64,000 nucleotides of DNA from Denitromonas ohlonensis (GTDB taxonomy: Bacteria > Pseudomonadota > Gammaproteobacteria > Burkholderiales > Rhodocyclaceae). The notes below the pieces were generated by a model. The model searched no databases and was not told the origin of the DNA. It was given only the letters and a program-made list of their open reading frames with translations. Of this stretch, positions 19,965-29,645 are shown piece by piece. The DNA lies in NCBI RefSeq assembly GCF_007625205.1, contig NZ_VMNI01000003.1:62001-126000 (forward strand). The letters run 5' to 3'. The position numbers and the translations under genes were made by a program. Each line of letters opens with the position of its first letter. Position 1 is the stretch's first letter.

Positions 19965-20969
19965 CTAGTGTTCACTCAAATGGTTCAACAGGATGTGCGC
20001 CGCCGCGGCCGGGGTGGTTTCTCCCTGCGCCACGGCCGCCTGCAAGGCCGCCAGTTCAGCCCGGACCTGCGGATGTTCGCGAAAGCGCTGGCGCAAGCCG
20101 CTGTCGATCAACTCCCACATCCAGGCCTGCGCCTGCGTCCGCCGCTTTGCATCAAACTCGCCACTGCCGCGCATGGTGTCGCGATAGCGCATGATCTCGT
20201 CCCAGAACTGCGCCACGCCGTCTTTCTTCAGGGCCGACAGCGTCAGCACCGGCGGCACCCAGTTAGGCGAGCTATGCCGCAGCATGCCCAAAGCCGTCTT
20301 GATCTGGCTCTTTGCCACCGCCGCCTGACGCGGGTCGATATCGGCCTTGTTGATGACGATCAGGTCGGCCAATTCCATGATCCCTTTCTTGATCGCCTGC
20401 AGATCGTCGCCCGCATTGGGCAACTGCAGCAGGCAGAAAATGTCGGTCATGCCGGCCACCGCGGTTTCGCTCTGGCCCACGCCGACGGTCTCGACAATCA
20501 CCACATCAAAACCGGCGGCCTCGCACACCAGCAGCGTCTCGCGCGTCTTGCTGGCCACACCGCCCAGACTGCCCGCCGACGGGCTGGGCCGGATGAAGGC
20601 TTCGGTGCGCTGCGACAGCAATTCCATGCGCGTCTTGTCGCCCAGAATGCTGCCGCCAGTCACCGACGAGGACGGATCCACCGCCAGCACCGCGACCTTC
20701 AAGCCTTTCTCGATCAGCAACAAACCCAGCGCTTCGATGAAGGTGGACTTGCCCACCCCCGGCACGCCGGAGATGCCCACCCGCATGGCGCCGCCGGTAT
20801 GCGGCAGCAAGGCTTCGAGCACACGGCGCGCACGCGCGCGGTGATCGGGTCGCTGGGACTCGATCAGCGTGATGGTCTTGGCCAGTGGGCGCAGTTGTCG
20901 CCCGACCACACCATCGACCAGGTGCTGGTCAGAGATGTCGAGATCGGCAGGCATCTGAGGAATATTCAT
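19965..20969 (-). CDS. meaB: methylmalonyl-CoA mutase chaperone GTPase MeaB
   Basis: A 334-residue G3E-family GTPase (ArgK/MeaB) that gates cofactor loading of methylmalonyl-CoA mutase and protects it from inactivation. Walker A GVPGVGKST, Walker B region VVIVETVGVGQSE and the base-specificity motif NKAD are intact. It lies 55 bases downstream of the mutase gene, in the same direction. Confidence 0.93.
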   Translation of the reverse strand: MNIPQMPADLDISDQHLVDGVVGRQLRPLAKTITLIESQRPDHRARARRVLEALLPHTGGAMRVGISGVPGVGKSTFIEALGLLLIEKGLKVAVLAVDPSSSVTGGSILGDKTRMELLSQRTEAFIRPSPSAGSLGGVASKTRETLLVCEAAGFDVVIVETVGVGQSETAVAGMTDIFCLLQLPNAGDDLQAIKKGIMELADLIVINKADIDPRQAAVAKSQIKTALGMLRHSSPNWVPPVLTLSALKKDGVAQFWDEIMRYRDTMRGSGEFDAKRRTQAQAWMWELIDSGLRQRFREHPQVRAELAALQAAVAQGETTPAAAAHILLNHLSEH

Positions 20970-21024
20970 TGTTCAACGGTCAGCGGTCCGGGGCGGCAAA
21001 GGCCAACCCCGACCCGCCGGCCAA

Positions 21025-23181
21025 TCAACCGGCGCGGGCCTTGCGGACCTGGGCCAGCACTTCGCGGGCGGCAGTCTGGATGGGCGTGCCCGGTCCAAAA
21101 ATACCTTTCGCACCTGCGCTGCGCAACGCGTCGTAGTCCTGCGCGGGAATCACGCCGCCCACGAACACGATGATGTCGTCCGCGCCCTGCGCCTTGAGAT
21201 GCTTGATGATCTCGGGCACCAGCGTTTTGTGACCCGCGGCGAGGCTCGAACAGCCCACTGCGTGCACATCGTTTTCAACGGCGTGGCGTGCGGCCTCTTC
21301 CGGCGTCTGGAAAAGTGGCCCGATGTCGATGTCGAAGCCGAGGTCAGCAAAGGCCGAGGCCACCACTTTGGCGCCACGGTCGTGGCCGTCCTGACCGAGC
21401 TTGGCGATCATGATGCGCGGGCGGCGGCCCTCTTCGGCCACAAAGGCTTCGATGTCGGCCTTCAGGGCTTTCCAGTCATCCTGTTCTTCAACCACGGCGC
21501 CATACACTCCTGAAACGACTTGCGGATTCGCGCGGTAGCGGCCCCATTCGGCTTCGAGCGCATCGGACACTTCACCCACCGTGGCACGCAAGCGCATGGC
21601 CTTGACGGCCAGATCGAGCAGATTGCCTTCGCCGGTCTTGGCGCATTCGGTCAGCGCGGCGAGCGCGCCCTCGACGGCGGCCTGGTCACGCGTGGCGCGG
21701 ATCGTCTTGAGACGGGCCACCTGCGAATCGCGCACCGCATGGTTGTCGATGTCGAGAATTTCGATCGGGTCTTCCTTGGCCAGCCGGTACTTGTTGACCC
21801 CGACGATCACATCCTTGCCCGAGTCAATGCGCGCCTGCTTCTCGGCGGCACACTCTTCAATCTTCATCTTCGCCCAGCCGGCCTCGACCGCCTTGGTCAT
21901 GCCGCCCATGGCTTCGATCTCTTCGATGATCGCCCAGGCCTTGTCGGCCATTTCCTGGGTGAGCGATTCCATCATGTAGGAGCCGGCCCACGGATCAACC
22001 ACGCTGGTGATGTGCGTCTCTTCCTGAATCAGGATCTGCGTATTGCGGGCGATACGCGACGAGAACTCGGTCGGCAGCGCGATGGCTTCGTCCAGTGCGT
22101 TGGTGTGCAGCGACTGGGTGCCGCCAAACACCGCGGCCATCGCCTCGATGGTGGTGCGCACCACGTTGTTGTACGGATCCTGCTCGGTCAACGACCAGCC
22201 GGAGGTCTGGCTGTGCGTGCGCAGCATCAGCGACTTTTCGCTCTTGGGGTTGAACTGCTTCATGATCCGCCACCACAGCAGACGCGCCGCGCGCATCTTG
22301 GCGATCTCAAGATAGAAGTTCATGCCCACCGCCCAGAAGAAGGACAGGCGGCCAGCAAACTTGTCGACATCCATGCCGCTGGCGATGCCGGTACGCACAT
22401 ACTCCAGACCGTCGGCCAGCGTGAAGGCCAGTTCGATGGCCTGGTTCGCGCCCGCTTCCTGAATGTGATAGCCGGAGATCGAGATCGAGTTGAACTTCGG
22501 CATGTGCTGCGCGGTGTAGCCGAAGATGTCGGCGATGATCTTCATCGACGGGGTGGGCGGATAGATATAGGTGTTCCGCACCATGAATTCTTTGAGGATG
22601 TCGTTCTGGATCGTGCCCGACAGCTTCTCCTGACTCACGCCCTGCTCTTCGGCGGCCACGATATAGCCGGCCAGAATCGGCAGCACGGCACCATTCATGG
22701 TCATCGACACCGACACCTTGTCGAGCGGGATGCTGTCGAAGAGGATCTTCATGTCTTCGACCGAATCGATCGCCACGCCGGCCTTGCCGACGTCGCCGGT
22801 GACCCGCGGATTGTCCGAATCGTAGCCGCGGTGCGTAGCCAGATCAAAAGCCACCGACACGCCCTGCCCACCGGCGGCCAGCGCCTTGCGGTAAAAGGCG
22901 TTGGACGCCTCGGCGGTCGAAAAACCGGCGTACTGGCGGATGGTCCAGGGGCGACCGGCATACATCGTGGCCTGCGGGCCGCGCACATAAGGCGCAAAAC
23001 CCGGCAGCGTATTGGTATACGCCAGATCGGCCACATCCTCGGCGGTATACAAGGGTTTGACGACGATACCTTCTGGCGTCGTCCAGTTCAGCGACGCAGG
23101 ATCATTGCCCGGTGCGGTCTTGGCCGCAGCTTTGTACCAGTCGTCCAGTGAGAACTGGGGAGTATCAGGCGCCTTCGACAT
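21025..23181 (-). CDS. scpA: methylmalonyl-CoA mutase
   Basis: A 718-residue single-chain mutase converting (R)-methylmalonyl-CoA to succinyl-CoA with adenosylcobalamin. The TIM barrel carries [18 protein letters not shown] and [13 protein letters not shown]; the C-terminal B12 domain has DGHDRG with its axial His, [10 protein letters not shown] and VFVGGVIP. Start at ATG 23181, with GAGAGGT five bases upstream. It is the first gene of the operon. Its leader holds two GC-rich stem-loops (23204-23212/23219-23227 and 23261-23267/23275-23281). Confidence 0.95.
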   Translation of the reverse strand: MSKAPDTPQFSLDDWYKAAAKTAPGNDPASLNWTTPEGIVVKPLYTAEDVADLAYTNTLPGFAPYVRGPQATMYAGRPWTIRQYAGFSTAEASNAFYRKALAAGGQGVSVAFDLATHRGYDSDNPRVTGDVGKAGVAIDSVEDMKILFDSIPLDKVSVSMTMNGAVLPILAGYIVAAEEQGVSQEKLSGTIQNDILKEFMVRNTYIYPPTPSMKIIADIFGYTAQHMPKFNSISISGYHIQEAGANQAIELAFTLADGLEYVRTGIASGMDVDKFAGRLSFFWAVGMNFYLEIAKMRAARLLWWRIMKQFNPKSEKSLMLRTHSQTSGWSLTEQDPYNNVVRTTIEAMAAVFGGTQSLHTNALDEAIALPTEFSSRIARNTQILIQEETHITSVVDPWAGSYMMESLTQEMADKAWAIIEEIEAMGGMTKAVEAGWAKMKIEECAAEKQARIDSGKDVIVGVNKYRLAKEDPIEILDIDNHAVRDSQVARLKTIRATRDQAAVEGALAALTECAKTGEGNLLDLAVKAMRLRATVGEVSDALEAEWGRYRANPQVVSGVYGAVVEEQDDWKALKADIEAFVAEEGRRPRIMIAKLGQDGHDRGAKVVASAFADLGFDIDIGPLFQTPEEAARHAVENDVHAVGCSSLAAGHKTLVPEIIKHLKAQGADDIIVFVGGVIPAQDYDALRSAGAKGIFGPGTPIQTAAREVLAQVRKARAG

Positions 23182-23340
23182 GCTTACCTCTCTGATCTGC
23201 AAAGCGGGGCCGATTTCGCGGCCCCGCGGGTGTCTGCTTAGGGTGTTGCGGCGACTGCGCCGCCCGCAATCAACGCGGGCGGCCGTCGGCGCCCTGCACT
23301 AGCGTCCCTCCCTCTCCGCCGCCGAAGCGACGCCCTCTTT

Positions 23341-23352
23341 GTGTCCGGACAC
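23341..23352. promoter_or_regulatory. 12-bp palindrome upstream of the mutase gene
   Basis: GTGTCCGGACAC is a perfect dyad in the divergent mutase/gntR region. It is one of three palindromes there and may be a protein-binding site for the mutase promoter. No copy is seen elsewhere in the window. Confidence 0.35.
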
Positions 23353-23362
23353 TGCACAGGAT

Positions 23363-23406
23363 TTGACTTGCAACGCAGCAATAATACTTTATCCATAATT
23401 ATGAAT
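23363..23406 (+). promoter_or_regulatory. gntR promoter with operator shared with the VOC gene
   Basis: TTGACT (23363-23368), a 16-base spacer and TACTTT (23385-23390) could form a promoter for the regulator. Directly downstream, over the likely transcription start, lies ATCCATAATTATGAAT (23391-23406). It is a palindrome with one mismatched pair and differs by one base from the operator at 12562-12577. Confidence 0.55.
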
Positions 23407-23500
23407 GCAAGACCTATCGGAATCGCGCTATCATGTTACGCGCAGGCCAAGGGGTCGAAAAGCCCCTTCGGTTCGCAAGCTTTCATCGCGTGTGCCGTTC

Positions 23501-23510
23501 TTGTATACAA
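23501..23510. promoter_or_regulatory. GntR-type operator TTGTATACAA
   Basis: A perfect 10-bp palindrome with the GT-N2-AC core typical of FadR/FCD-subfamily GntR operators, 64 bases before the start of the GntR gene. It probably serves autoregulation. Confidence 0.5.
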
Positions 23511-23573
23511 CGCACAAGCGCAGCCTACAACACCTGTTGCTGCCATCGCCACCCGTCAGGAGACCAGGGTTTT

Positions 23574-24245
23574 ATGAACGCCTCTCGCATCGCGCCCATG
23601 GCGCTGTACCAGGAAGTCGCGGAACGCCTGCGTGAGCGGATCTTTGCCCACGAGCTCAAACCCGGCACCTGGATCGACGAACAAGCCCTCACCGAGCACT
23701 ACGGCATCTCCCGCACACCGCTGCGCGAAGCACTCAAGGTGCTGGCGTCCGAAGGACTGGTCACGCTCAAGCCGCGCCGTGGCTGCTACGTGACCGAAAT
23801 TTCTGAGCGCGATCTGGACGAAATCTTCACCGTCATGGGCCTGCTCGAAGGCCAGTGCGCGCGCGACGCGACAACCCGCGCCAGCGCTGCCGACCTGAAG
23901 CAACTGGAGAAGATCCACGCCGATCTGGAGCGTGCCGCGACGACCGGCGACATCAACGGGTATTTCGAAGCCAATCAGGCCTTCCACCAGCAGGTGCAAT
24001 GCATCGCCGACAACCACTGGTTGCAGCATGTGATCGAAGACCTGCGCAAGGTGATCAAGCTCTCGCGCCACCACTCGCTGTTCAGCGACGGCCGGCTCGA
24101 GCAGTCACTCGCCGAGCACCGTCAGATCCTCAGAGCCATGCTGGCGCGCAGCGCCGATGCCGCCGATCTCGCGATGCGCGAGCACATCGCCAGCGGCCGC
24201 AAAGCCTTGGCGCGCATTGCCGCCGCACGCACCGAGGCCGCCTGA
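23574..24245 (+). CDS. GntR family regulator, FCD subfamily
   Basis: A 223-residue regulator: N-terminal winged helix-turn-helix (ALTEHYGISRTPLREALKVLASEGL, RRGCYVTE) and a C-terminal all-helical FCD ligand-binding domain with metal-type residues around EANQAFHQQV, RHHSLF and LAEHRQIL. Start at ATG 23574; the 47 residues upstream in frame are not protein-like. It is divergent from the mutase operon and is the obvious candidate to control it. An acyl-CoA or organic acid effector is inferred, not shown. Confidence 0.9.
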   Translation: MNASRIAPMALYQEVAERLRERIFAHELKPGTWIDEQALTEHYGISRTPLREALKVLASEGLVTLKPRRGCYVTEISERDLDEIFTVMGLLEGQCARDATTRASAADLKQLEKIHADLERAATTGDINGYFEANQAFHQQVQCIADNHWLQHVIEDLRKVIKLSRHHSLFSDGRLEQSLAEHRQILRAMLARSADAADLAMREHIASGRKALARIAAARTEAA

Positions 24246-24252
24246 ACCGCCC

Positions 24253-26445
24253 TCAGTACGGTTGGCCGAACTGCAAGAAGAAGCGCACTTCATTGACCTC
24301 CGGCGACACGCCCGCCCCCAGATACAGCGGCCCGAGCACCGTATCCGCCCCGACGAACAAGGACAGCGAGCGGTAGACCCCGGCGTCCGCATCGGCCGAC
24401 GCGTAAGCGCGCAGGCTGGCCCATTCGTAGGTCGCGCCCATGTATACGCCCCGCCCCAGTGAGTCGGGCAGCTTGCTGATGCGGCGGTAGTAGGCCCCGC
24501 GCAGCAAGAAAACCTGATCGGCGGTCAGCTCACCGTAGCGATACCCCGACAGCAGGAACGGGCCGCCCAGCAGCGTGCGCGCCACGGCAGGTAGATCCCG
24601 ATCGGGGCTGCCTGACACCAGCACACCGAACTGCGCGCTATGTTCCCGATAAGACATCGCGGCCGAGCCATTGAGCGCAGTCAGCGTGTAATCCTGGTCA
24701 CTGCCGAAGCGCTCGTGGTGGCGCGCCACGCGCAGCCGTGCCGCGTAGCCGCGCCGCGGGAAGAACGGGCTGTCGAGTCGGTCCAGCGTGGCAGACGCCT
24801 CCAGCCAGCCGGTGTGCAAATCCACGGCCGGATACAAGGCCTGACCGGCCAGCACTTCGGCGCGCTGGGTGCCGCGGCGCAGCCCCATCCGCAGCTCGCC
24901 CCAGGCGCCCACCTCATAGCCCAGATCCAGGCCCAGCGTCCGCTCGCGTACCTTGTAATCGGCCAGCTTGTTGCCGTCGTTGTACACCGGTAGCGCCCGG
25001 GTCTGCAGCTCGATCGACGGCGCCACGAACCACGCCGCGTTCCGCCCCAGCGGCTGATAGAGCTCCGAGCGGAAGCGGTTGGTCGTGCCGAGCTGGATGT
25101 CAGCATCGAGCCGCGCCCCCCAGCGGTTGAGCCAGCGCCGCGACACGCCGGCATACAGCCCGACGGCGCCGTCGCCTTCGAAATCAGCCGACAAGCCACC
25201 GCCAAAACGCAGGAAGGTCGGCCCCCAGGATTTTTCCGCCGCCTCGATCCGCAGGTCGGCCACCGCGCCATCGCGCACCAGGCTGTAACGCAGACGCTCG
25301 AAGTCCCCGCCGCTATACAGGTCGTCAATCTGCGTCTCAAGCGCAACGCGGTCCAGCGGCTCGCCCTTGAGACCACGCAGGCGCGCCGCCATCGCATCGG
25401 GCGACACATAGCGCAAGCCATCCACCACCACTTCGCGAATGACCGGCTCGGGCACTCGCCAACGCAACTCGCGCTGGCGCTGCCACGCGGCAAAACTCTC
25501 GGCGTCCACACTGAAACGGGCGAGATCGGTGGCCGCCCGTCGTGCCGCCGCCTCGCCCAGCGGTAGCGTATCGAGCACCCGGTCAAAATCCATGGAGGTG
25601 ATCGTGCCGAGGTCGACCTGCACCAGCGCATCATCGGGGCCAAGCTGGGCGAGTTGCTGCGCCACGTTCTGCTCCAGCGCCAGGTTGATCGCCTGCAACA
25701 CGATATCGGTGGCCGATTGCAGGCGATCGCGCGCCATCGGCGGCGTGCCGAGATTGACCGCAATCACCCGCGAGCCACACAAGCGCCGCCCCTGATCGAC
25801 CGGCAAGTTAAGGACCAGGCCACCATCGACCAGCAGACGCCCTTCCCGCTCGATCGGCAAAAATACGCCGGGCACGGCCATACTGGCGCGCATCGCCCGC
25901 CACAGCGGTCCGTCGTCGAGCACCACCAGTCCGCCCGTCTCGAGGTCGGTGGCCATGGCACGGAAGGGCAGCGCCAGCGAATCAAAATTGGTCAGCGCGT
26001 CGGCCGAGCCGATCAGGCGCTGCAAGAAGCGATCGAGCTCCTGCCCGGCGATCGCGCTGTGCGGCAAGAGCACGCGGCCGTTGCCGTAGCCGAGCGACAC
26101 CGCGCTGCGGTTTCGCGAGGCGTCCTGTTTTTCGCGGAAGGGCTGCTGATCGCGCGCCACGGTGTTGGCGAAAATGGCGTCCCAGTCGGCGGCGCGCACC
26201 TGGCGCTCCATCTCGTCCAGCGGCACGCCCGCGGCGTAAGCGGCGGCGACGATCGCGCCCATACTGGTGCCCACCACGCAGTCGACCGGAATGCGCATCT
26301 GCTCCATCACCTTGAGCACGCCGATATGCGCCACGCCGCGCGCACCGCCCCCTGACAACACGAGCGCCACACCGCCCTGCCCGCCACTCGCCGGCGAGGC
26401 CAGCACGGCGCCAAGCATCAATAAACCAAACAAGCGATGAAACAT
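24253..26445 (-). CDS. patatin-like phospholipase with C-terminal beta-barrel
   Basis: A 730-residue PlpD-type (type Vd) secreted phospholipase. Signal peptide (MFHRLFGLLMLGAVLASPASG); patatin domain about 25-310 with oxyanion loop GGGARG, nucleophile GTSMG and DGG dyad (LLVDGGLVLNLP); a POTRA-like segment about 325-400 (VIREVVVDGLRYVSPDAM); then a surface-antigen/BamA-like 16-strand barrel to the C-terminus. In the family the phospholipase is carried to the cell surface by its own barrel. It is convergent with the gntR gene, with only seven bases between them. Confidence 0.9.
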   Translation of the reverse strand: MFHRLFGLLMLGAVLASPASGGQGGVALVLSGGGARGVAHIGVLKVMEQMRIPVDCVVGTSMGAIVAAAYAAGVPLDEMERQVRAADWDAIFANTVARDQQPFREKQDASRNRSAVSLGYGNGRVLLPHSAIAGQELDRFLQRLIGSADALTNFDSLALPFRAMATDLETGGLVVLDDGPLWRAMRASMAVPGVFLPIEREGRLLVDGGLVLNLPVDQGRRLCGSRVIAVNLGTPPMARDRLQSATDIVLQAINLALEQNVAQQLAQLGPDDALVQVDLGTITSMDFDRVLDTLPLGEAAARRAATDLARFSVDAESFAAWQRQRELRWRVPEPVIREVVVDGLRYVSPDAMAARLRGLKGEPLDRVALETQIDDLYSGGDFERLRYSLVRDGAVADLRIEAAEKSWGPTFLRFGGGLSADFEGDGAVGLYAGVSRRWLNRWGARLDADIQLGTTNRFRSELYQPLGRNAAWFVAPSIELQTRALPVYNDGNKLADYKVRERTLGLDLGYEVGAWGELRMGLRRGTQRAEVLAGQALYPAVDLHTGWLEASATLDRLDSPFFPRRGYAARLRVARHHERFGSDQDYTLTALNGSAAMSYREHSAQFGVLVSGSPDRDLPAVARTLLGGPFLLSGYRYGELTADQVFLLRGAYYRRISKLPDSLGRGVYMGATYEWASLRAYASADADAGVYRSLSLFVGADTVLGPLYLGAGVSPEVNEVRFFLQFGQPY

Positions 26446-26503
26446 GGGGTTGATCCGAACATCCGACAGGGCGCCAGTCTAGCGGGTCACCCGGTGAACG
26501 AAA

Positions 26504-26532
26504 AACCCCGGCCGATGCTGCTGGCCGGGGTT
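26504..26532 (-). terminator. terminator after actP
   Basis: A 10-bp perfect stem (26504-26513 with 26523-26532) with a 9-base loop, followed on the minus strand by TTTCG. It lies 37 bases beyond the actP stop and before the patatin gene. Confidence 0.85.
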
Positions 26533-26568
26533 GTTGTTGCAGCGCGACAGTCTCGCCGCGCAATACCG

Positions 26569-28245
26569 TCAGTGCGAGGACGCCGTGGCGGCCCCCAGGC
26601 CCGTCTGGGCACGCACATACTGATCGCCAAAGGCTTCGCGCTCAGCCTCTGCCGCACGGCTCGTGTCCATGTTCGACACGATGATCGTGGCCAGGAAGGC
26701 CAGCGGCATCGAGAACAAGGCCGGCTGGGTATAGGGGAAGAGCGGCGCGGCAAAGCCGAACACATCCACCCACACCGACTTGGACAAGACCACCAGCGTC
26801 ACCGCCGAGAACAGGCCAAGATAGCCACCAGCCAGCGCGCCGCGCGTGGTCAGCCCCTTCCAGTACATCGAGAGGATCAGCACCGGGAAGTTGGCCGAGG
26901 CGGCCACACCGAAGGCCAGCGCCACCATGAAGGCGACGTTCATCTTCTCGAAGGCCAGGCCCAGCAGCACGGCCACGATGCCGAGGCCGATGGTGGCGAA
27001 CTTGGACATGCGAAGTTCAGCCTTCTCGGTCGCCTTGCCCTTCATGATCACCCGCGAATAGATATCATGGGAGATCGCCGAGGCACCGGCCAGTGCCAGA
27101 CCCGACACCACGGCCAGAATGGTCGCGAAGGCCACGGCCGACAGGAAGCCGAGCAGGATGTCACCGCCAACGGCTTTGGCCAAGTGCATGGCCACCATGT
27201 TGCCGCCGCCAATGATCGCGCCGCTGATATCGCCACCTTCGAAGTACTCGGGGTTCTGACCGACGATGATGATCGCGGCCAGACCCATCAAAGCCACCAC
27301 GTTGAAGAAGTAGGCCACGATGCCCGACGCGTAGAGCACCGACTTGCGCGCCTCTTTTGCGTCGGTGACGGTAAAGAAGCGCATCAGGATGTGCGGCAGA
27401 CCGGCCGTACCAAACATCAGGCCAAGGCCCAGCGAGATCGCGGTGACCGGATCGGCCAGCAGGCTGCCCGGCGCGAGCAGCTTGGTGCCGAGCTTGTGCA
27501 CATCGATGGCGCGCGTGGTCAGCTCGTCAAAGCTGAAATTGAACTGGGTCATCGCCAGAATCACCACCGTCGTGCCACCAAACAGCAGCATGCAGGCCTT
27601 GATGATCTGCACCCAGGTGGTCGCGACCATGCCACCAAAGGTGACATACACCATCATCAGCGCACCCACCACGACCAGCGCAATGCCGTAGTCGAGGCCG
27701 AACAGCAGCTTGATCAGCTGACCCGCGCCCACCATCTGCGCCACCAGGTAGAAGCACACCACCACCAGCGAGCTGATCGCGGCCATGGTGCGCACCTTGC
27801 CCTGGTTGAGGCGATAGGCGGTGATGTCGGCAAAGGTGAACTTGCCCAGGTTGCGCAGGCGCTCGGCCATCAGGAACAGAATGACGGGCCAGCCCACGAA
27901 GAACGCGATCATGTAGATGTAGGCGTCGACACCGCGGGTGTACATCATCGCGGTCAGGCCAAGCAGCGTGGCCGCCGACATGTAGTCGCCGGCAATGGCC
28001 AGGCCGTTCTGCGCACCGGTGATGCCGCCGCCAGCGGTGTAAAAGTCCGCAGTCGACTTGGTGCGGCTGGCCGCCCAGTAGGTGATCGCCAACGTCATCA
28101 GCACGAAGATGAAGAACATACCGATCGCGGTCAGGTTGATCGGCTGCTTGGCCGTCTGGCTGATGGCATCACCGGCAAAAGCCGACGAGGCAAACAGACC
28201 CGCGCCAAGCGCGAGCGAACGTACGGGATTCAAGGCGCGCATCAT
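26569..28245 (-). CDS. actP: cation/acetate symporter
   Basis: A 558-residue sodium:solute symporter (SSS family) of the ActP type, importing acetate and related short carboxylates with a cation. It has a signal-like N-terminus ([15 protein letters not shown]) and about thirteen membrane segments, with [26 protein letters not shown] and [17 protein letters not shown] characteristic of the family. Its start overlaps the DUF485 stop by four bases, the usual yjcH-actP arrangement. Confidence 0.94.
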   Translation of the reverse strand: MMRALNPVRSLALGAGLFASSAFAGDAISQTAKQPINLTAIGMFFIFVLMTLAITYWAASRTKSTADFYTAGGGITGAQNGLAIAGDYMSAATLLGLTAMMYTRGVDAYIYMIAFFVGWPVILFLMAERLRNLGKFTFADITAYRLNQGKVRTMAAISSLVVVCFYLVAQMVGAGQLIKLLFGLDYGIALVVVGALMMVYVTFGGMVATTWVQIIKACMLLFGGTTVVILAMTQFNFSFDELTTRAIDVHKLGTKLLAPGSLLADPVTAISLGLGLMFGTAGLPHILMRFFTVTDAKEARKSVLYASGIVAYFFNVVALMGLAAIIIVGQNPEYFEGGDISGAIIGGGNMVAMHLAKAVGGDILLGFLSAVAFATILAVVSGLALAGASAISHDIYSRVIMKGKATEKAELRMSKFATIGLGIVAVLLGLAFEKMNVAFMVALAFGVAASANFPVLILSMYWKGLTTRGALAGGYLGLFSAVTLVVLSKSVWVDVFGFAAPLFPYTQPALFSMPLAFLATIIVSNMDTSRAAEAEREAFGDQYVRAQTGLGAATASSH

Positions 28246-28562
28246 TTGTCCTCCCGCGAAGCGGCGTCGATGATGGCCTTGTTCAGGTCGTCGAATTCAC
28301 CATTGGCACGTCGCACATACATCAGCGTCAATAGCCAGAAGGAGATGAACTGAAACAAGCCCGCGAGAATACCGATCGTGATGTTGCTGCTGGCAAACGG
28401 ACGCTGCGCGAGGAAGTCCGGCGCGAACGCCACGGCCAACACGAAGCTGAAGAAAACGATGAATACAATCGCTGACAGAAACCAAGCAAAACGCCCTCGT
28501 GCAGCCACCAACTGAGCGAACTGCGGGTTGTTGCGAATGCGAGCATAGGCAATGCTAGACAT
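28242..28562 (-). CDS. DUF485 membrane protein (YjcH-like)
   Basis: A 106-residue protein with two transmembrane segments ([22 protein letters not shown] and [23 protein letters not shown]) and the family ending [10 protein letters not shown]. It is the small partner commonly encoded directly before actP. Start at ATG 28562 after GGGAGGT; the longer frame upstream is rejected. The function of the family is not settled. Confidence 0.9.
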   Translation of the reverse strand: MSSIAYARIRNNPQFAQLVAARGRFAWFLSAIVFIVFFSFVLAVAFAPDFLAQRPFASSNITIGILAGLFQFISFWLLTLMYVRRANGEFDDLNKAIIDAASREDK

Positions 28563-28726
28563 GCTGCGACCTCCCTTCCCAAAAAAACCATTAAAAAAAT
28601 GGTGCAGGGGCGCGCTGGCCTTGCAGGTCTGCACGCCTGCCATCGGCACGGCGCGCGAACATCCTCGGTCCAATAACGGCCCAATATTATTTGCCGCGAC
28701 TTAGACCGCGGTCATGTTGCTAGCCG

Positions 28727-28740
28727 GATGATATATCATC
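28727..28740. promoter_or_regulatory. 14-bp palindrome upstream of DUF485-actP
   Basis: GATGATATATCATC is a perfect dyad 165 bases before the DUF485 start and 123 bases before the divergent hydratase gene. It may be an operator for either. The ligand regulator is unknown. Confidence 0.4.
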
Positions 28741-28749
28741 TTCACTCCG

Positions 28750-28844
28750 CCATACCAGTGCGTATGGGATTTTTTTGCACTTGCAGCAACTCTTTGAATT
28801 TAACCGACAAACGGTGGTGTTTCGGCATGCTGCAATGCACAAAT
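28750..28844 (+). promoter_or_regulatory. two promoter elements shared with the CoA-transferase gene
   Basis: An inverted repeat CCATAC-N6-GTATGG (28750-28767), and 59 bases further on the 18-base block 28827-28844 (ATGCTGCAATGCACA plus AAT). Both recur before the CoA-transferase gene (45333-45350 and 45372-45389). A diverged inverted copy of TGCTGCAA lies at about 28780-28788. This suggests common control of the two genes. Confidence 0.55.
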
Positions 28845-28862
28845 TCTTGATGGAGATCAATC

Positions 28863-29642
28863 ATGGGAATGGTCATTGAGCGTATGGATGGCCCGGCATT
28901 GACCATCCGTCTGAGCCACCCGGGAAAGCTCAACGCGATTGACGCCGGCATGTGGACCGCACTGCGCGCTACACTCGAACGCGCCGCCGGCAATCCTGAG
29001 GTTCGATGCATCATCCTGCGCGGCGACGGCGACGACGCCTTCGCTGCGGGCGGGGATATCGAAGAGTTCCAGACCGTCCGGGCCACCGTTGACGACGCCC
29101 TGCACTACCACGACACGCTGGTCGCGGCAGCGCTGGAGGCCATCCGCCAAAGCCCGATCCCGACCGTCGCCGCCATCCGGGGCGCCTGCATCGGCGGCGG
29201 ACTGGAGATCGCCGGCTGCTGCGACATTCGCATTGCCGGCGAATCGGCACGCTTCGGCGCGCCCATCAACCGGCTCGGTTTCTCGATGTATCCCGGTGAA
29301 ATGGCGGGGCTGCTGGCCTTGGTCGGGCCGGCGGTCGTGCTGGAGATTCTGCTCGAAGGCCGGATTTTCAACGCACACGAAGCACTGGCCAAAGGCCTGC
29401 TCAGCCGCGTGGTTAGCGATGAGCGCGTATTCACCGAAGCCGAAGAAACGGCCGCCCGCATCAGCGCAGGCGCGCCATTGGTTGCGCGCTGGCACAAGCA
29501 GTGGGCGCTACGCCTGACCCACGACCGGCCACTCAGCGAAGCGGAGAAGCGTTCAGCCTTCGACTTTCTGGCGACGGACGACTACCGCGAAGGGATTCGC
29601 GCCTTTTTCGAGAAGCGCAAACCGCAATTCACAGGTAAATAG
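28863..29642 (+). CDS. enoyl-CoA hydratase/isomerase family protein
   Basis: A 259-residue crotonase-fold protein. Oxyanion-hole strands are FAAGGDIEEF and GACIGGGLEIAGCCDIRIA; the C-terminus FFEKRKPQFTGK is standard. At the positions where hydratases carry two catalytic glutamates I can identify only one convincing candidate (INRLGFSMYPGEMAG), so it may be an isomerase or other crotonase member rather than a beta-oxidation hydratase. It is monocistronic; its promoter elements are shared with the CoA-transferase gene at 45409. Confidence 0.88.
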   Translation: MGMVIERMDGPALTIRLSHPGKLNAIDAGMWTALRATLERAAGNPEVRCIILRGDGDDAFAAGGDIEEFQTVRATVDDALHYHDTLVAAALEAIRQSPIPTVAAIRGACIGGGLEIAGCCDIRIAGESARFGAPINRLGFSMYPGEMAGLLALVGPAVVLEILLEGRIFNAHEALAKGLLSRVVSDERVFTEAEETAARISAGAPLVARWHKQWALRLTHDRPLSEAEKRSAFDFLATDDYREGIRAFFEKRKPQFTGK

Positions 29643-29645
29643 GTC

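Noticed and set aside
21520-23151. 543-residue plus-strand frame opposite methylmalonyl-CoA mutase
   Set aside because: Antisense shadow of a conserved gene, no protein-like pattern.
26437-28353. 638-residue plus-strand frame opposite actP
   Set aside because: Antisense shadow; His/Gln/Arg-rich composition without domains.
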